From: Flavobacterium agricola
Lineage (GTDB): Bacteria > Bacteroidota > Bacteroidia > Flavobacteriales > Flavobacteriaceae
Reading direction: 5' to 3'
Assembly: GCF_025919725.1 (NCBI RefSeq)
Contig: NZ_CP081495.1
Span: 1,860,001 to 1,924,000 of the forward strand
Length of the DNA stretch: 64,000 nucleotides
The notes below the pieces were generated by a model. It worked only from the letters and a program-made list of their open reading frames with translations, was not told the origin of the DNA and ran no database searches. This document shows, piece by piece, positions 8,652-17,435 of this stretch. The position numbers and the translations under genes were made by a program. Position 1 is the first letter of the stretch. Each line of letters opens with the position of its first letter.

Positions 8652-8682
8652 AAAGCAATCCGTAAATGGGTTGCTTTTTTTT
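8652..8682 (+). terminator. Rho-independent terminator of the benzoate operon
   Basis: A 10-bp stem (AAAGCAATCC at 8652-8661 with GGGTTGCTTT at 8668-8677, one G-T pair) and a 6-base loop are followed by a run of T. It starts four bases after the TetR stop codon and overlaps the promoter region of mutS. Confidence 0.88.
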
Positions 8683-8697
8683 GTGTTTTACTTATGG

Positions 8698-8705
8698 TAT
8701 ATTTG
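8698..8705 (+). promoter_or_regulatory. Probable -7 box of the mutS promoter
   Basis: TATATTTG matches the Bacteroidota -7 consensus TAnnTTTG, 22 bases before the mutS ATG. Possible -33 TTG elements are at 8671 and 8681, but neither has ideal spacing (24 or 14 bases). Confidence 0.5.
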
Positions 8706-8727
8706 TAGTTTAACTTCAAAAAACAAG

Positions 8728-11322
8728 ATGGCTAAAAAAGAAAAAGAGGTAAAAGAAACGCCATTAATGCAACAATACAACCAAATTAAAAATAAATATC
8801 CAGACGCGTGTTTGTTATTCCGCGTAGGCGATTTTTACGAAACTTTTGGTGAAGATGCAGTTCGTACTGCAAAAGTTTTAGGCATAACCTTAACCAAACG
8901 CGGCGCAGGCAGCTCAAGCGAAACCGAATTGGCTGGTTTTCCGCATCATTCCTTAAACGTATATTTACCTAAACTGGTAAAAGCAGGATTGCGCGTGGCT
9001 ATTTGTGATCAGTTAGAAGATCCAAAAATGACTAAAACCCTTGTAAAACGTGGCGTGACCGAATTGGTTACACCGGGCGTTGCTATTAATGACGAAGTTT
9101 TACAAGCCAAAACCAACAACTTTTTAGCTGCCATTCAGTTTGGTAAAAAAAATATTGGTATTGCTTTTTTAGATGTTTCTACGGGCGAATTTTTAACTTC
9201 TCAAGGCAATGAAGAATATATTGATAAGTTATTACAAAACTTCCGTCCAAGCGAAGTTTTAGTGCAAAAAGGAAATAAAAATCATTTTTTACACCATTTC
9301 GGATCCGATTTTAATCTGTTTTATTTAGAAGATTGGGTTTTTAAAGAAGATTATGCATACGAAACCTTAACCCAACATTTTAAAACCAACTCTCTAAAAG
9401 GTTTTGGAATTGAAGAGCTGACCGAAGGCGTAATTGCAGCCGGTGCCGTTTTATATTATTTATCAGAAACGCAGCACAACCGCATCCAGCACATTGCAAA
9501 TATTCAGCGAATTGCTGAAGATGCCTATGTTTGGATGGACCGTTTTACCATTCGCAATTTAGAATTACACCACAGCACCAACCAAAACGCAACCACGTTA
9601 TTGGATGTAATTGATCAAACCTTATCGCCCATGGGCGGCCGTTTATTAAAACGTTGGTTGGCTTTACCATTAAAAGACAAAAATAAAATTATTGCACGTT
9701 ATGAAGTTGTTTCGTACTTAAAAGAAAACACTGAAATGTTGCAATTTTTTCAATACCAAATCAAGCAAATTTCAGATTTAGAACGTTTAATTTCTAAATT
9801 AGCTATCGGTAAAGTTTCGCCACGCGAAATCCTTTATTTAAAAGATTCGTTGGATGCTATTATTCCTATCAAACAAAAAGCTTTGCTTGCCAAAAACGAA
9901 GCTTTAAAAACCATTGGCGATAATTTTCATGCGTGCGAATTGCTTCGCGAAAAAATAAGCACAACCATTGCAACCGATGCACCAGTTGCTTTAAATAAAG
10001 GCAATGCTATTGCAGCTGGCGTAAACACCGAATTGGATGAGCTACGCAACATTTCTCAAAACGGCAAAAACTATTTAACCGATTTAGAAGCGCGCGAAAG
10101 CGAACGCACCGGCATTCCGTCACTAAAAGTTGCTTTTAACAACGTATTTGGCTATTATATTGAAGTTAGAAATACGCACAAAGATAAAGTTCCGGCAGAA
10201 TGGATTCGTAAACAAACCTTGGTAAACGCTGAGCGTTATATTACAGAAGAACTTAAAGAATACGAAACTAAGATTTTAGGAGCCGAAGAGCGCATTGCGC
10301 GAATTGAAGCCGAGATTTACGAAAAGTTTATTATTTGGTGTGCGCAGTACATTCAGCCTGTACAATTAAATGCTGGTTTGGTGGCACAATTAGATTGCTT
10401 ACAAGCTTTTGCACAATTGGCTATTGATAATAATTACGTTCGTCCTAATTTAGTTGACGATTTTGTTTTAGATATTAAAGAAGGGCGCCATCCGGTAATA
10501 GAAAAACAACTTCCGTTTGATGTACCTTATATAGCAAACGATGTTTATTTAGATACCGAATCGCAACAAATTATCATGATTACTGGGCCAAACATGTCGG
10601 GTAAATCGGCTATTTTACGTCAAACGGCGTTAATTGTTTTATTGGCTCAAATGGGAAGTTTTGTTCCGGCAACCGAAGTTACCATGGGCATTGTAGATAA
10701 AATATTTACACGCGTAGGTGCATCAGATAACATTTCTATGGGCGAATCAACTTTTATGGTTGAAATGAACGAAACCGCATCTATTTTAAATAACCTTACC
10801 AATCGCAGTTTAGTTTTATTGGATGAAATAGGCCGCGGAACCTCAACTTACGATGGAATTTCGATTGCATGGGCCATTGCCGAATACGTGCACGAGCACC
10901 CTAACAAAGCTAAAACCTTATTTGCTACGCATTATCATGAATTAAATGACATGCAAAATCAATTTTCGCGCATTAAAAACTATAACGTTTCGGTTAAAGA
11001 ACTTAAAGATAATGTTTTGTTTTTACGCAAACTAGTTCCTGGCGGAAGCGCACATAGTTTTGGAATTCACGTTGCAAAAATGGCCGGTATGCCACAAACG
11101 GTAATTACTAAAGCTCAAAAAATATTAAAAAAATTAGAAGCTAGCCATAAAACGGATAGCAAACCTGATTTAAAAATTCAAGACATTCAACTTAATATGT
11201 TTGACATGGGTGATCCGGTTTTAGAAGAGATTAAGCAAGATTTAGCTAATCTTGAAATAAATACCTTAACTCCGGTTGAAGCTTTATTAAAGTTGAATGA
11301 ATTAAAAAAGAAATTAGTTTAA
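8728..11322 (+). CDS. mutS: DNA mismatch repair protein MutS
   Basis: An 864-residue ATPase that recognises mismatches and small loops and recruits MutL. The mismatch-reading Phe36-x-Glu38 motif is intact (GDFYETF), at the same numbering as in E. coli. The Walker A motif GPNMSGKS is at 620-627, the Walker B Asp699/Glu700 lies in LVLLDEIGRGTS, and a downstream ATHYHEL motif is present. I chose the ATG at 8728 (MAKKEKEVKE) because it puts the motifs at standard positions and follows a -7 box. An in-frame ATG at 8611 would overlap the TetR gene and the terminator. The stop overlaps the start of the HPP gene by one base. Confidence 0.96.
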   Translation: MAKKEKEVKETPLMQQYNQIKNKYPDACLLFRVGDFYETFGEDAVRTAKVLGITLTKRGAGSSSETELAGFPHHSLNVYLPKLVKAGLRVAICDQLEDPKMTKTLVKRGVTELVTPGVAINDEVLQAKTNNFLAAIQFGKKNIGIAFLDVSTGEFLTSQGNEEYIDKLLQNFRPSEVLVQKGNKNHFLHHFGSDFNLFYLEDWVFKEDYAYETLTQHFKTNSLKGFGIEELTEGVIAAGAVLYYLSETQHNRIQHIANIQRIAEDAYVWMDRFTIRNLELHHSTNQNATTLLDVIDQTLSPMGGRLLKRWLALPLKDKNKIIARYEVVSYLKENTEMLQFFQYQIKQISDLERLISKLAIGKVSPREILYLKDSLDAIIPIKQKALLAKNEALKTIGDNFHACELLREKISTTIATDAPVALNKGNAIAAGVNTELDELRNISQNGKNYLTDLEARESERTGIPSLKVAFNNVFGYYIEVRNTHKDKVPAEWIRKQTLVNAERYITEELKEYETKILGAEERIARIEAEIYEKFIIWCAQYIQPVQLNAGLVAQLDCLQAFAQLAIDNNYVRPNLVDDFVLDIKEGRHPVIEKQLPFDVPYIANDVYLDTESQQIIMITGPNMSGKSAILRQTALIVLLAQMGSFVPATEVTMGIVDKIFTRVGASDNISMGESTFMVEMNETASILNNLTNRSLVLLDEIGRGTSTYDGISIAWAIAEYVHEHPNKAKTLFATHYHELNDMQNQFSRIKNYNVSVKELKDNVLFLRKLVPGGSAHSFGIHVAKMAGMPQTVITKAQKILKKLEASHKTDSKPDLKIQDIQLNMFDMGDPVLEEIKQDLANLEINTLTPVEALLKLNELKKKLV

Positions 11323-11882
11323 TGTTAATTAAAAAAAGTAGAACTTTTAGAAAAGCAAAATATGTAATTTACAAGGAAACCTTAGTTAACAAACAAGAAC
11401 ATTTTTGGGCGTTTGTAGGTTCGTTTTTAGGTTTAGGTACTATAAGTTATTTGCATTACAACCAATTTAATGAATTGGGTTTTACTTTACTTATTGGTTC
11501 TTTTGGAGCAACTTGTGTCTTAATTTATGGTGCAGTTAACAGCCCATTGGCACAACCCAGAAATTTATTTTTAGGCCATTTTATATCGGCGTTAATTGGG
11601 ATAAGTTGTTTTAAATTATTGCCTAATTTAATCTGGGTTGCTGCCCCCCTAGCCGTTTCTTTATCTATTATTTGCATGCAAATTTTAAAGGCATTGCATC
11701 CCCCAGGTGGAGCAACAGCATTAATAGCTGTAACTGGAGGACCGAGCATTACCAATATGGGTTATATTTATGCCTTTAGCCCGGTATTAACAGGCGTTTT
11801 TATTTTGTTTGTTTTTGCGCTAATTTGTAACAATATTCCAAAAGGCAGAAAATATCCTATTCAAAATATATTTAAAAAATAA
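11322..11882 (+). CDS. HPP-family integral membrane protein
   Basis: A 186-residue protein with several membrane segments. It carries the two signatures of the HPP family: SPLAQPRN (74-81) and HPPGGATAL (126-134). HPP proteins include NO2-/nitrite carriers of plastids and cyanobacteria, and some bacterial members are fused to CBS domains; this one has no CBS domain. Its ATG overlaps the mutS stop (TAATG), which implies translational coupling, although no functional link to mismatch repair is known to me. A strong terminator follows, and its stem includes the stop codon. Substrate unknown. Confidence 0.8.
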   Translation: MLIKKSRTFRKAKYVIYKETLVNKQEHFWAFVGSFLGLGTISYLHYNQFNELGFTLLIGSFGATCVLIYGAVNSPLAQPRNLFLGHFISALIGISCFKLLPNLIWVAAPLAVSLSIICMQILKALHPPGGATALIAVTGGPSITNMGYIYAFSPVLTGVFILFVFALICNNIPKGRKYPIQNIFKK

Positions 11883-11912
11883 CCTTAGCATATATGTTAA
11901 GGTTATTTTTTT
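11877..11912 (+). terminator. Terminator after mutS-HPP
   Basis: An 11-bp stem (AAATAACCTTA with TAAGGTTATTT) around a 10-base loop is followed by a T-run. The TAA stop of the HPP gene lies inside the 5' arm. Confidence 0.85.
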
Positions 11913-11961
11913 ATGCAATAAATCTAGTTTTATTACATTTATAGTAAATAATCGTAAGATC

Positions 11962-12921
11962 ATGGAAAAAATATCTAAAAAAGATGTGCGCGTAATTGCT
12001 GCACAATCGGATTGGAGTTCGCAAAACATAAAACAATTTCTTTCACAAAATATATATCCTAACACAAAACAATGGTTTACTTTTTTTGAAAGGGCAACCT
12101 TAGTTTTAGGCGTGGGCCTTTTTGTTATTGGTGTTGTTTTCTTTTTTGCTTACAATTGGGAAAGCTTGCATAAGTTTAGTAAACTGAGTCTTATTTTTAG
12201 CTTACTTATTGCCCTTACCATTCCTCAATTTATATCCAAAATTTCAGTAATTGTTAAGCAAATTACATTAACTGCTGCCTGTTTAGTACTTGGCGTTTTA
12301 TTTGCTGTTTACGGCCAAATTTATCAGACAGGTGCAAACGCTTACGATTTTTTCTTGGCTTGGGCTGTTTTTAGTTTTTTATGGGTTATAACAGCTAACT
12401 TTAAACCGCTTTGGCTGCTTTATATATTATTGCTTAATGTAACCTTATTTTTTTATTTTGAACAAACACAAGCACCTACAAGTTATAATTTAGAAAACAA
12501 CCTTTTTTACTTTATTATACTTAACAGCATTCCTGTTGTTGTAGAATGGTATTTGGCTTTTTCAAGCCAACGCAAACACCCAAGTTATTTAACTTATGTA
12601 TTCCTAGGTATCAATTTACTTATTGCAACTAATATTCTATCTTTTACTATTGCGGGTGAACATGTTTTAGGTTGGTCAATTTTATTAAGTTTATGGGTAC
12701 TATTAGATACTGCTTTTAGCTTGTTTTATTATAAAAACATATTTTTTGCTGCTTTATTAGCTGTTAGCACATTAAGCTTATTAATTGCTTTTATTTATGC
12801 TTTTGTAGAAATGAATATTGGCATCTTTTTAATTATCACTTTGGTTGTAATCGCTTACATTACTTTATCGGTAGTAGCAATTATGGCTTTACAAAAAAAA
12901 TGGAAAAATGAACTTAATTAA
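11962..12921 (+). CDS. DUF2157 domain membrane protein
   Basis: A 319-residue protein with a short soluble N-terminus (residues 1-45) followed by about nine or ten hydrophobic segments. The segment FERATLVLGVGLFVIGVVFFFAYNW is the hallmark of DUF2157, whose function is unknown. It is the first gene of a three-gene set with DUF4401 and GDYXXLXY proteins, an arrangement that recurs in bacteria. Its end overlaps the next gene by 14 bases. No catalytic residues are apparent. Confidence 0.8.
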   Translation: MEKISKKDVRVIAAQSDWSSQNIKQFLSQNIYPNTKQWFTFFERATLVLGVGLFVIGVVFFFAYNWESLHKFSKLSLIFSLLIALTIPQFISKISVIVKQITLTAACLVLGVLFAVYGQIYQTGANAYDFFLAWAVFSFLWVITANFKPLWLLYILLLNVTLFFYFEQTQAPTSYNLENNLFYFIILNSIPVVVEWYLAFSSQRKHPSYLTYVFLGINLLIATNILSFTIAGEHVLGWSILLSLWVLLDTAFSLFYYKNIFFAALLAVSTLSLLIAFIYAFVEMNIGIFLIITLVVIAYITLSVVAIMALQKKWKNELN

Positions 12922-13957
12922 TAAAATTCAGCATATAAATACATTGCAAAGCCAAGCAATACAGTACAATAAGATGGAAGAGGAAAGCCCAAGTTTTATT
13001 GTTTACTTTTTAACTTTATTAGGCGGCTGCATTGCCAACATTACCTTTTTGTTTTTTTTATTTTTAGTTACCGAATTTAAAAATAACATAGTGCTTTTAC
13101 TTGTAGCATTTGCGTTGTTAGGTCTTACATTTTTGGTAAACCAAAAAACAAATTCAAAAATTATTCAAACCTTTTTAACCACAACATTTCTAACCGGGAT
13201 AAGCTGCTTTTTAAGTTATTTAATTTTAGAAAGCCTAACAGCAGAAACCATATATGTTATATTAATAATTATAAATCTTTTAGCTTTATATTACTTATTA
13301 AGCCCTATAATTAAGCTTATATCAGCAATTGGAGTTTTAACCGCATTAACATTGCTAGTTGTTTCTTTTTTTGGTACTACAGCATTTAATTACTTAAACC
13401 TTATAGCACTTATAGCATTGGTTTTAGTTTATAAAAAAGAAGTCTTATGGTTTGGTAATGCTACTTGGCAAAAATTTTATACACCTGTTTTGCTAGCCAT
13501 TCAACTATATTTATTACTAATCTATCAATTACAAAAAATAACAAGTAGTTTTCATATATATGACATAACACAAACAGGGTTATTTACAAAAAATATAATT
13601 CCAATTGCATTACTACTTATTTTATATGTTACATTTTTAAAAGGAACTGATTTAAAACATTATAAACATCCCATACAATTTGCTTTATATTTACTAACTG
13701 CACTGTTATTTGGCATATTAATATATTATGAACCGTATTTGCTTTATGGTTTATTGTATATCATTTTAGCATATAAATTTAAAGATGATATGTTCTTTAT
13801 AACATCTTGCTTATATTTTATTCTATTTTTAGGATTTATGTATTACGATTTACAAACAACTTTATTAAACAAATCGTTACTATTAATGGGCAGTGGCCTT
13901 GTTTTTTTGTTGCAATATGTATTAATTAAACTTCTTCGAAAAAATGAAAAAAATTAA
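12908..13957 (+). CDS. DUF4401 domain membrane protein
   Basis: A 349-residue polytopic membrane protein with many hydrophobic helices and few charged residues, consistent with DUF4401. It overlaps the DUF2157 gene by 14 bases and the GDYXXLXY gene by 14 bases, so all three are translated from one message and probably act together. The function is unknown. The assignment relies on both membrane character and the diagnostic neighbours. Confidence 0.7.
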   Translation: MNLINKIQHINTLQSQAIQYNKMEEESPSFIVYFLTLLGGCIANITFLFFLFLVTEFKNNIVLLLVAFALLGLTFLVNQKTNSKIIQTFLTTTFLTGISCFLSYLILESLTAETIYVILIIINLLALYYLLSPIIKLISAIGVLTALTLLVVSFFGTTAFNYLNLIALIALVLVYKKEVLWFGNATWQKFYTPVLLAIQLYLLLIYQLQKITSSFHIYDITQTGLFTKNIIPIALLLILYVTFLKGTDLKHYKHPIQFALYLLTALLFGILIYYEPYLLYGLLYIILAYKFKDDMFFITSCLYFILFLGFMYYDLQTTLLNKSLLLMGSGLVFLLQYVLIKLLRKNEKN

Positions 13958-14441
13958 ATTATTTTTAATTACAATAAATCTCGTTTTAGTTGGAGGTTAT
14001 TTTTTGAATTCTGTAAAACTAAAAGAACAAACTCTAAGCCAAGGAAAATTATTATTACTTCAATTAGCGCCTGTAGATCCTCGTTCGTTAATGCAAGGCG
14101 ATTATATGGTATTGAACTATGCTGTAAACAATGAACTTCCAGATAATATACCATCAAAAGGTTATGTCATTTTCGAAAAAGATAGTACGGCAAACTACAA
14201 ACCCATTTTATTTACAGAACAATTTCAACAAATACCAAATCATCAAATTATTCTAAAATACACGCATCAGCCTAATGATTGGAATAATGGAAGAATAAAA
14301 TTAGGGGCAGAAAGTTATTTTTTTGAAGAAGGCCAAGCTGATAAATTTGCTGAAGCAGTTTTTGGAGGTTTAAAAGTGGATGAAAAAGGGAATTCAATTT
14401 TAGTTGGTTTATATGATAAAAACAAAATACAAATCGAATAA
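13944..14441 (+). CDS. GDYXXLXY domain protein
   Basis: A 165-residue protein with an N-terminal membrane anchor (LFLITINLVLVGGYFL) and the family signature GDYMVLNYAV (GDYxxLxY) after DPRSLMQ. The rest is predicted to be exported and beta-rich. It ends the DUF2157-DUF4401-GDYXXLXY operon. The family has no established function; co-occurrence suggests a membrane complex in which this is the extracytoplasmic part. Confidence 0.8.
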   Translation: MKKIKLFLITINLVLVGGYFLNSVKLKEQTLSQGKLLLLQLAPVDPRSLMQGDYMVLNYAVNNELPDNIPSKGYVIFEKDSTANYKPILFTEQFQQIPNHQIILKYTHQPNDWNNGRIKLGAESYFFEEGQADKFAEAVFGGLKVDEKGNSILVGLYDKNKIQIE

Positions 14442-14537
14442 ACAAATAAATATTTATAAAAAAACAACTACAATTAATTTATTAAAAACTAAGAATCAAA
14501 CAATTAAAAAAAAGATGTTTTTTTTTAGCTTAATAGG

Positions 14538-14568
14538 TTTGTAAAAACAAAAAAACCTTATATATTTG
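14538..14568 (+). promoter_or_regulatory. Promoter of the tRNA cluster
   Basis: TTTG (14538-14541), 19 bases, then TATATTTG (14561-14568). This is a near-perfect Bacteroidota sigma-A promoter. Transcription would begin about 50 bases before the first tRNA-Leu. Confidence 0.8.
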
Positions 14569-14625
14569 CACTCGCAATACCAAAGTAATAAACACATTTT
14601 TTACAACAGTTTTGTTAGTACTTCT

Positions 14626-14711
14626 GCTTGAGTGGTGGAATTGGTAGACACGCTGGACTTAAAATCCAGTGAGCAGTAATGCTCGTGCGGGTTCAAGTCC
14701 CGCCTTGAGTA
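14626..14711 (+). tRNA. tRNA-Leu (anticodon TAA), copy 1
   Basis: An 86-base class II tRNA with acceptor GCTTGAG pairing with CTTGAGT (including G-T pairs, with G1-T72 as in E. coli tRNA-Leu). The anticodon loop ACTTAAAAT gives TAA. A variable arm (GAGCAGTAATGCTC) and the T arm GCGGGTTCAAGTCCCGC follow. The discriminator is A and CCA is not encoded. It is the first of six tRNAs. Confidence 0.95.
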
Positions 14712-14744
14712 CTAAGATTAAAATGTTCTTATTTTAATGTAAAC

Positions 14745-14820
14745 GCGAAAATAGCTCAGTTGGTAGAGCGCAACCTTGCCAAGGTTGAGGTCGCGGGTTC
14801 GAACCCCGTTTTTCGCTCCA
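14745..14820 (+). tRNA. tRNA-Gly (anticodon GCC), copy 1
   Basis: A 76-base tRNA with acceptor GCGAAAA/TTTTCGC, D arm AGCTCAGTTGGTAGAGC, anticodon stem CAACC/GGTTG with loop TTGCCAA, T arm GCGGGTTCGAACCCCGT (the last pair a G-T) and discriminator T. The CCA end is encoded, unlike in the neighbouring tRNA-Leu genes. Confidence 0.95.
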
Positions 14821-14829
14821 ATAATTAAC

Positions 14830-14915
14830 GCTTGAGTGGTGGAATTGGTAGACACGCTGGACTTAAAATCCAGTGAGCAGTAATGCTCGTGCGGGTTCAA
14901 GTCCCGCCTTGAGTA
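14830..14915 (+). tRNA. tRNA-Leu (anticodon TAA), copy 2
   Basis: Identical over its 86 bases to copy 1. It starts nine bases after the first tRNA-Gly. Confidence 0.95.
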
Positions 14916-14952
14916 CTATTTTTATAGTAAAAATCACGTTAATTAACCTTTT

Positions 14953-15038
14953 GCTTGAGTGGTGGAATTGGTAGACACGCTGGACTTAAAATCCAGTGAG
15001 CAGTAATGCTCGTGCGGGTTCAAGTCCCGCCTTGAGTA
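14953..15038 (+). tRNA. tRNA-Leu (anticodon TAA), copy 3
   Basis: Identical over its 86 bases to copy 1. The 37-base spacer before it is unlike the other spacers. Confidence 0.95.
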
Positions 15039-15057
15039 CAAAATTAAATAATGATTT

Positions 15058-15133
15058 GCGAAAATAGCTCAGTTGGTAGAGCGCAACCTTGCCAAGGTTG
15101 AGGTCGCGGGTTCGAACCCCGTTTTTCGCTCCA
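15058..15133 (+). tRNA. tRNA-Gly (anticodon GCC), copy 2
   Basis: Identical to the first tRNA-Gly, including the encoded CCA. It begins the second half of the second Leu-Gly-Leu unit. Confidence 0.95.
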
Positions 15134-15139
15134 AACTTC

Positions 15140-15225
15140 GCTTGAGTGGTGGAATTGGTAGACACGCTGGACTTAAAATCCAGTGAGCAGTAATGCTCGT
15201 GCGGGTTCAAGTCCCGCCTTGAGTA
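15140..15225 (+). tRNA. tRNA-Leu (anticodon TAA), copy 4
   Basis: Identical over its 86 bases to copy 1 and only six bases after the second tRNA-Gly. A strong terminator begins directly after it. Confidence 0.95.
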
Positions 15226-15226
15226 C

Positions 15227-15262
15227 AAAAGCCTTAAATGTAACAATTTAAGGCTTTTTTCG
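15227..15262 (+). terminator. Terminator of the tRNA cluster
   Basis: A 13-bp perfect stem (AAAAGCCTTAAAT at 15227-15239 with ATTTAAGGCTTTT at 15246-15258), a 6-base loop and a T-run, immediately after the last tRNA-Leu. Confidence 0.92.
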
Positions 15263-15358
15263 TTGAACTGCACAAATACACGATGAACGTCACCATGTTA
15301 ATTTTTTACTAAATTTTTAAAATTGTTACTTTGTATAAACACAAAAATATAGTAAAAA

Positions 15359-16934
15359 ATGAGGATGATTTATTGCAGTATCATTGTTGCCCTAACAATG
15401 AATACTTTAAAAGCCCAACAATCGTCGAACCTTGAGGTTATAAATCTAGAAGAAAAAACGATAATCGCAAATTTCGATTATTCGGTTTTACCTACTACAA
15501 TAAATACAGACAAAAGTAACATAGCAGTTACCTCATTTAAAGACAAATTTGTTGTGGCTTCGTACAAAAGCTACGCGTGCTAAAGTTAGAACCAACAAAA
15601 TAACAAAAGAAAAAATTCCGAATATTTTATGCACCGAGGTTTCTACCGATTATGATCTTAAATATCCTACTTTATTTTCGTACATTTTACGTTCGGATTT
15701 AAACGAAGGAGTAATTACATTCAACAAAGAAAATAACGTTGCCTATTTATCAAGAAAAAAAGATTTAGCTTCAGAAGATTTTTTTCTGTACAAAACTGAA
15801 TTAATTGATGAAATAAAAGGAATTTGGTCTGACCCAGAAGAAGTTTTAATTGATAATAAAAGTATTGCTTTAAGCACACCGAGATTAAGCCAAGACAACA
15901 AAAAGTTATATTTTGCTGCAGAATTACCAGGCGGTTATGGCGGCTACGATTTGTATATTGCAGATATAAATGAAGACAAATCAATAGGTAATGTAAAAAA
16001 CTTAGGACCAGAAATTAATACACAGTACAATGAAATTTCTGTTGTTGAAGAAGGGCAGTTTATTTACTTTTCATCAGATATGCCAGGAGGTTTTGGAGGT
16101 TACGATATATACAGAGCTTCACAACGAGGCGATAGCTACAAGTACAAAATTAATATTGGTAAAAAAATTAACACACCAAACAACGAGATTAATTTAGTAC
16201 CAATAACAAAATCTGAAGGTTACTTTACATCAAACAAAAATACAGGCGAAATTTTTGACGTATTTAGATACAACATTAATTTTAATGATGTAATGGTTGA
16301 AACAAAATTTGTTGACAAAAAAAGCGAAAGCATTGGCAACTTACCTGTTCAGATTATTAATGAAGATGGAGAAGTTTTATTTGAAGGAAATACAGACGAA
16401 AACGGAATGGTAAGCATTAGCTTATTACCTTTTACAGAAATTAATTATGATTTTGATTCTGATAAGTATTTTTCTAATGAAAGATTATTTTATACAATAA
16501 AAGACGATAATCCTAAGCATTATAAAACCATTGAGCTAGACCAGTACCAATTAGAGCCAGCTGCAGAAAAACTTGACTTTATTAAGATTGCTGCTGACAA
16601 CACGGTATATTTTGCTTTTGATAAGTTTAGCGTGAAACCAAACGAAATACAAAACGTACTAAACATTGCTAATTTATTAAAAGAATATCCTGATATGGAT
16701 GTTGTAATTTCTGGATATGCCGATGCCGCAGGTCCACATTCATACAACTACAAGCTTACTGAAAGAAGGATTAATGCTGTAATCACAATTTTAAAACAAA
16801 ACGGAATTGAAGAGCGCAGAATTATAAAAGATCCGAAAGGAAATGCAACTTTATTTATTCAATGTACTAAATGTACTCGTGAACAAAATGCATTAAACCG
16901 AAGTGTAAGGTTTAAAGTTGAAGATAATAAATAA
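15359..16934 (+). CDS. OmpA-family outer membrane protein with PD40 repeats (single frameshift)
   Basis: An exported protein with a signal peptide (MRMIYCSIIVALTMNTLKAQ), a short spacer, at least two WD40/PD40-like beta-propeller repeats (LSQDNKKLYFAAELPGGYGG and GQFIYFSSDMPGGFGG), a carboxypeptidase-regulatory-like beta domain (NLPVQIINEDGEVLFEGNTDENG) and a C-terminal OmpA peptidoglycan-binding domain (GYADAAGPHSYNYKLTERR). This order resembles PorE and the OmpA partners of PorP/SprF in type IX secretion. A single extra A in AAAA at 15566-15569 breaks the frame; removing it gives 524 residues. No PorP/SprF gene is adjacent. Role inferred: anchoring an envelope complex to peptidoglycan. Confidence 0.82.
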
Positions 16935-16953
16935 GTAAAATAACATATTAATT

Positions 16954-16987
16954 AAAAAAAGATACTGAGCATTCAGTATCTTTTTTT
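16954..16987 (+). terminator. Terminator after the OmpA-family gene
   Basis: The stem GATACTGA/TCAGTATC (16961-16968 with 16973-16980) is extended by A/T pairs, with loop GCAT and seven T after it. Confidence 0.9.
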
Positions 16988-17030
16988 ATGGCATATTTTT
17001 TAAGTAACTTTACTAGTTAATATTTATGAA

Positions 17031-17405
17031 ATGGGGACTTTTGCAATTAGTTTAAAAGATAATGGATCGTATAAATTTACCTACAACAACCGACGTGGAA
17101 AAACGGTGGTAACCAGCATACCACAAGAAAGCATAGAAGCATGCCAAAACACAATTGACATACTAAAAGCAGAATTACCTCAACTAAATTTCACGAAGTT
17201 TAAAACCGCAGCTGGAAAGTTTTATTTTAAAATCAGTTTGCGAGATGAAACATTATGTACTAGCAGAAAATTTACAACCGTTTTACGAGTTGAAAAAGCA
17301 ATTTCGGAGATTAAAACCTATATGACAGAAGCCGAAGTTTTAGATTTTACTACCTATGTATTTCCAGAGATAAATTTTGATTCTGACGACGAAGATGAAG
17401 AATAA
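17031..17405 (+). CDS. DUF1508 (YegP-like) family protein
   Basis: A 124-residue cytoplasmic protein. Two related segments are visible, FAISLKDNGSYKFTYNNRRGK (about 4-24) and AGKFYFKISLRDETLCTS (about 61-78), each followed by a helix with regular Ala/Ile spacing. This matches the tandem DUF1508/UPF0339 fold represented by E. coli YegP. The C-terminus is strongly acidic. The function of the family is unknown. The start ATG at 17031 was chosen over an overlapping out-of-frame ATG at 17026. It is a single-gene unit, convergent with clpX. Confidence 0.75.
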   Translation: MGTFAISLKDNGSYKFTYNNRRGKTVVTSIPQESIEACQNTIDILKAELPQLNFTKFKTAAGKFYFKISLRDETLCTSRKFTTVLRVEKAISEIKTYMTEAEVLDFTTYVFPEINFDSDDEDEE

Positions 17406-17433
17406 AAAAAGACCGCTTATAGCGGTCTTTTTT
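17404..17433. terminator. Bidirectional terminator between the DUF1508 gene and clpX
   Basis: GACCGCT TAT AGCGGTC with A-run and T-run flanks works in both directions. It occupies the 30-base gap between convergent stop codons. Confidence 0.92.
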
Positions 17434-17435
17434 AT

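Noticed and set aside
8611..8727. An upstream start for mutS
   Set aside because: It would run through the TetR gene end, the terminator and the promoter; the ATG at 8728 gives standard MutS residue numbering.
14626..15225. Regularly repeated blocks that could resemble a CRISPR-like array
   Set aside because: Each repeat is a complete tRNA gene with proper arms and anticodon; the spacers are short and differ in length.
14718..15273. Minus-strand ORFs over the tRNA cluster that read as small Arg/Ser/Thr-rich proteins
   Set aside because: They are the reverse complement of the tRNA-Leu and tRNA-Gly genes; such ORFs are well-known false predictions in bacterial annotation.
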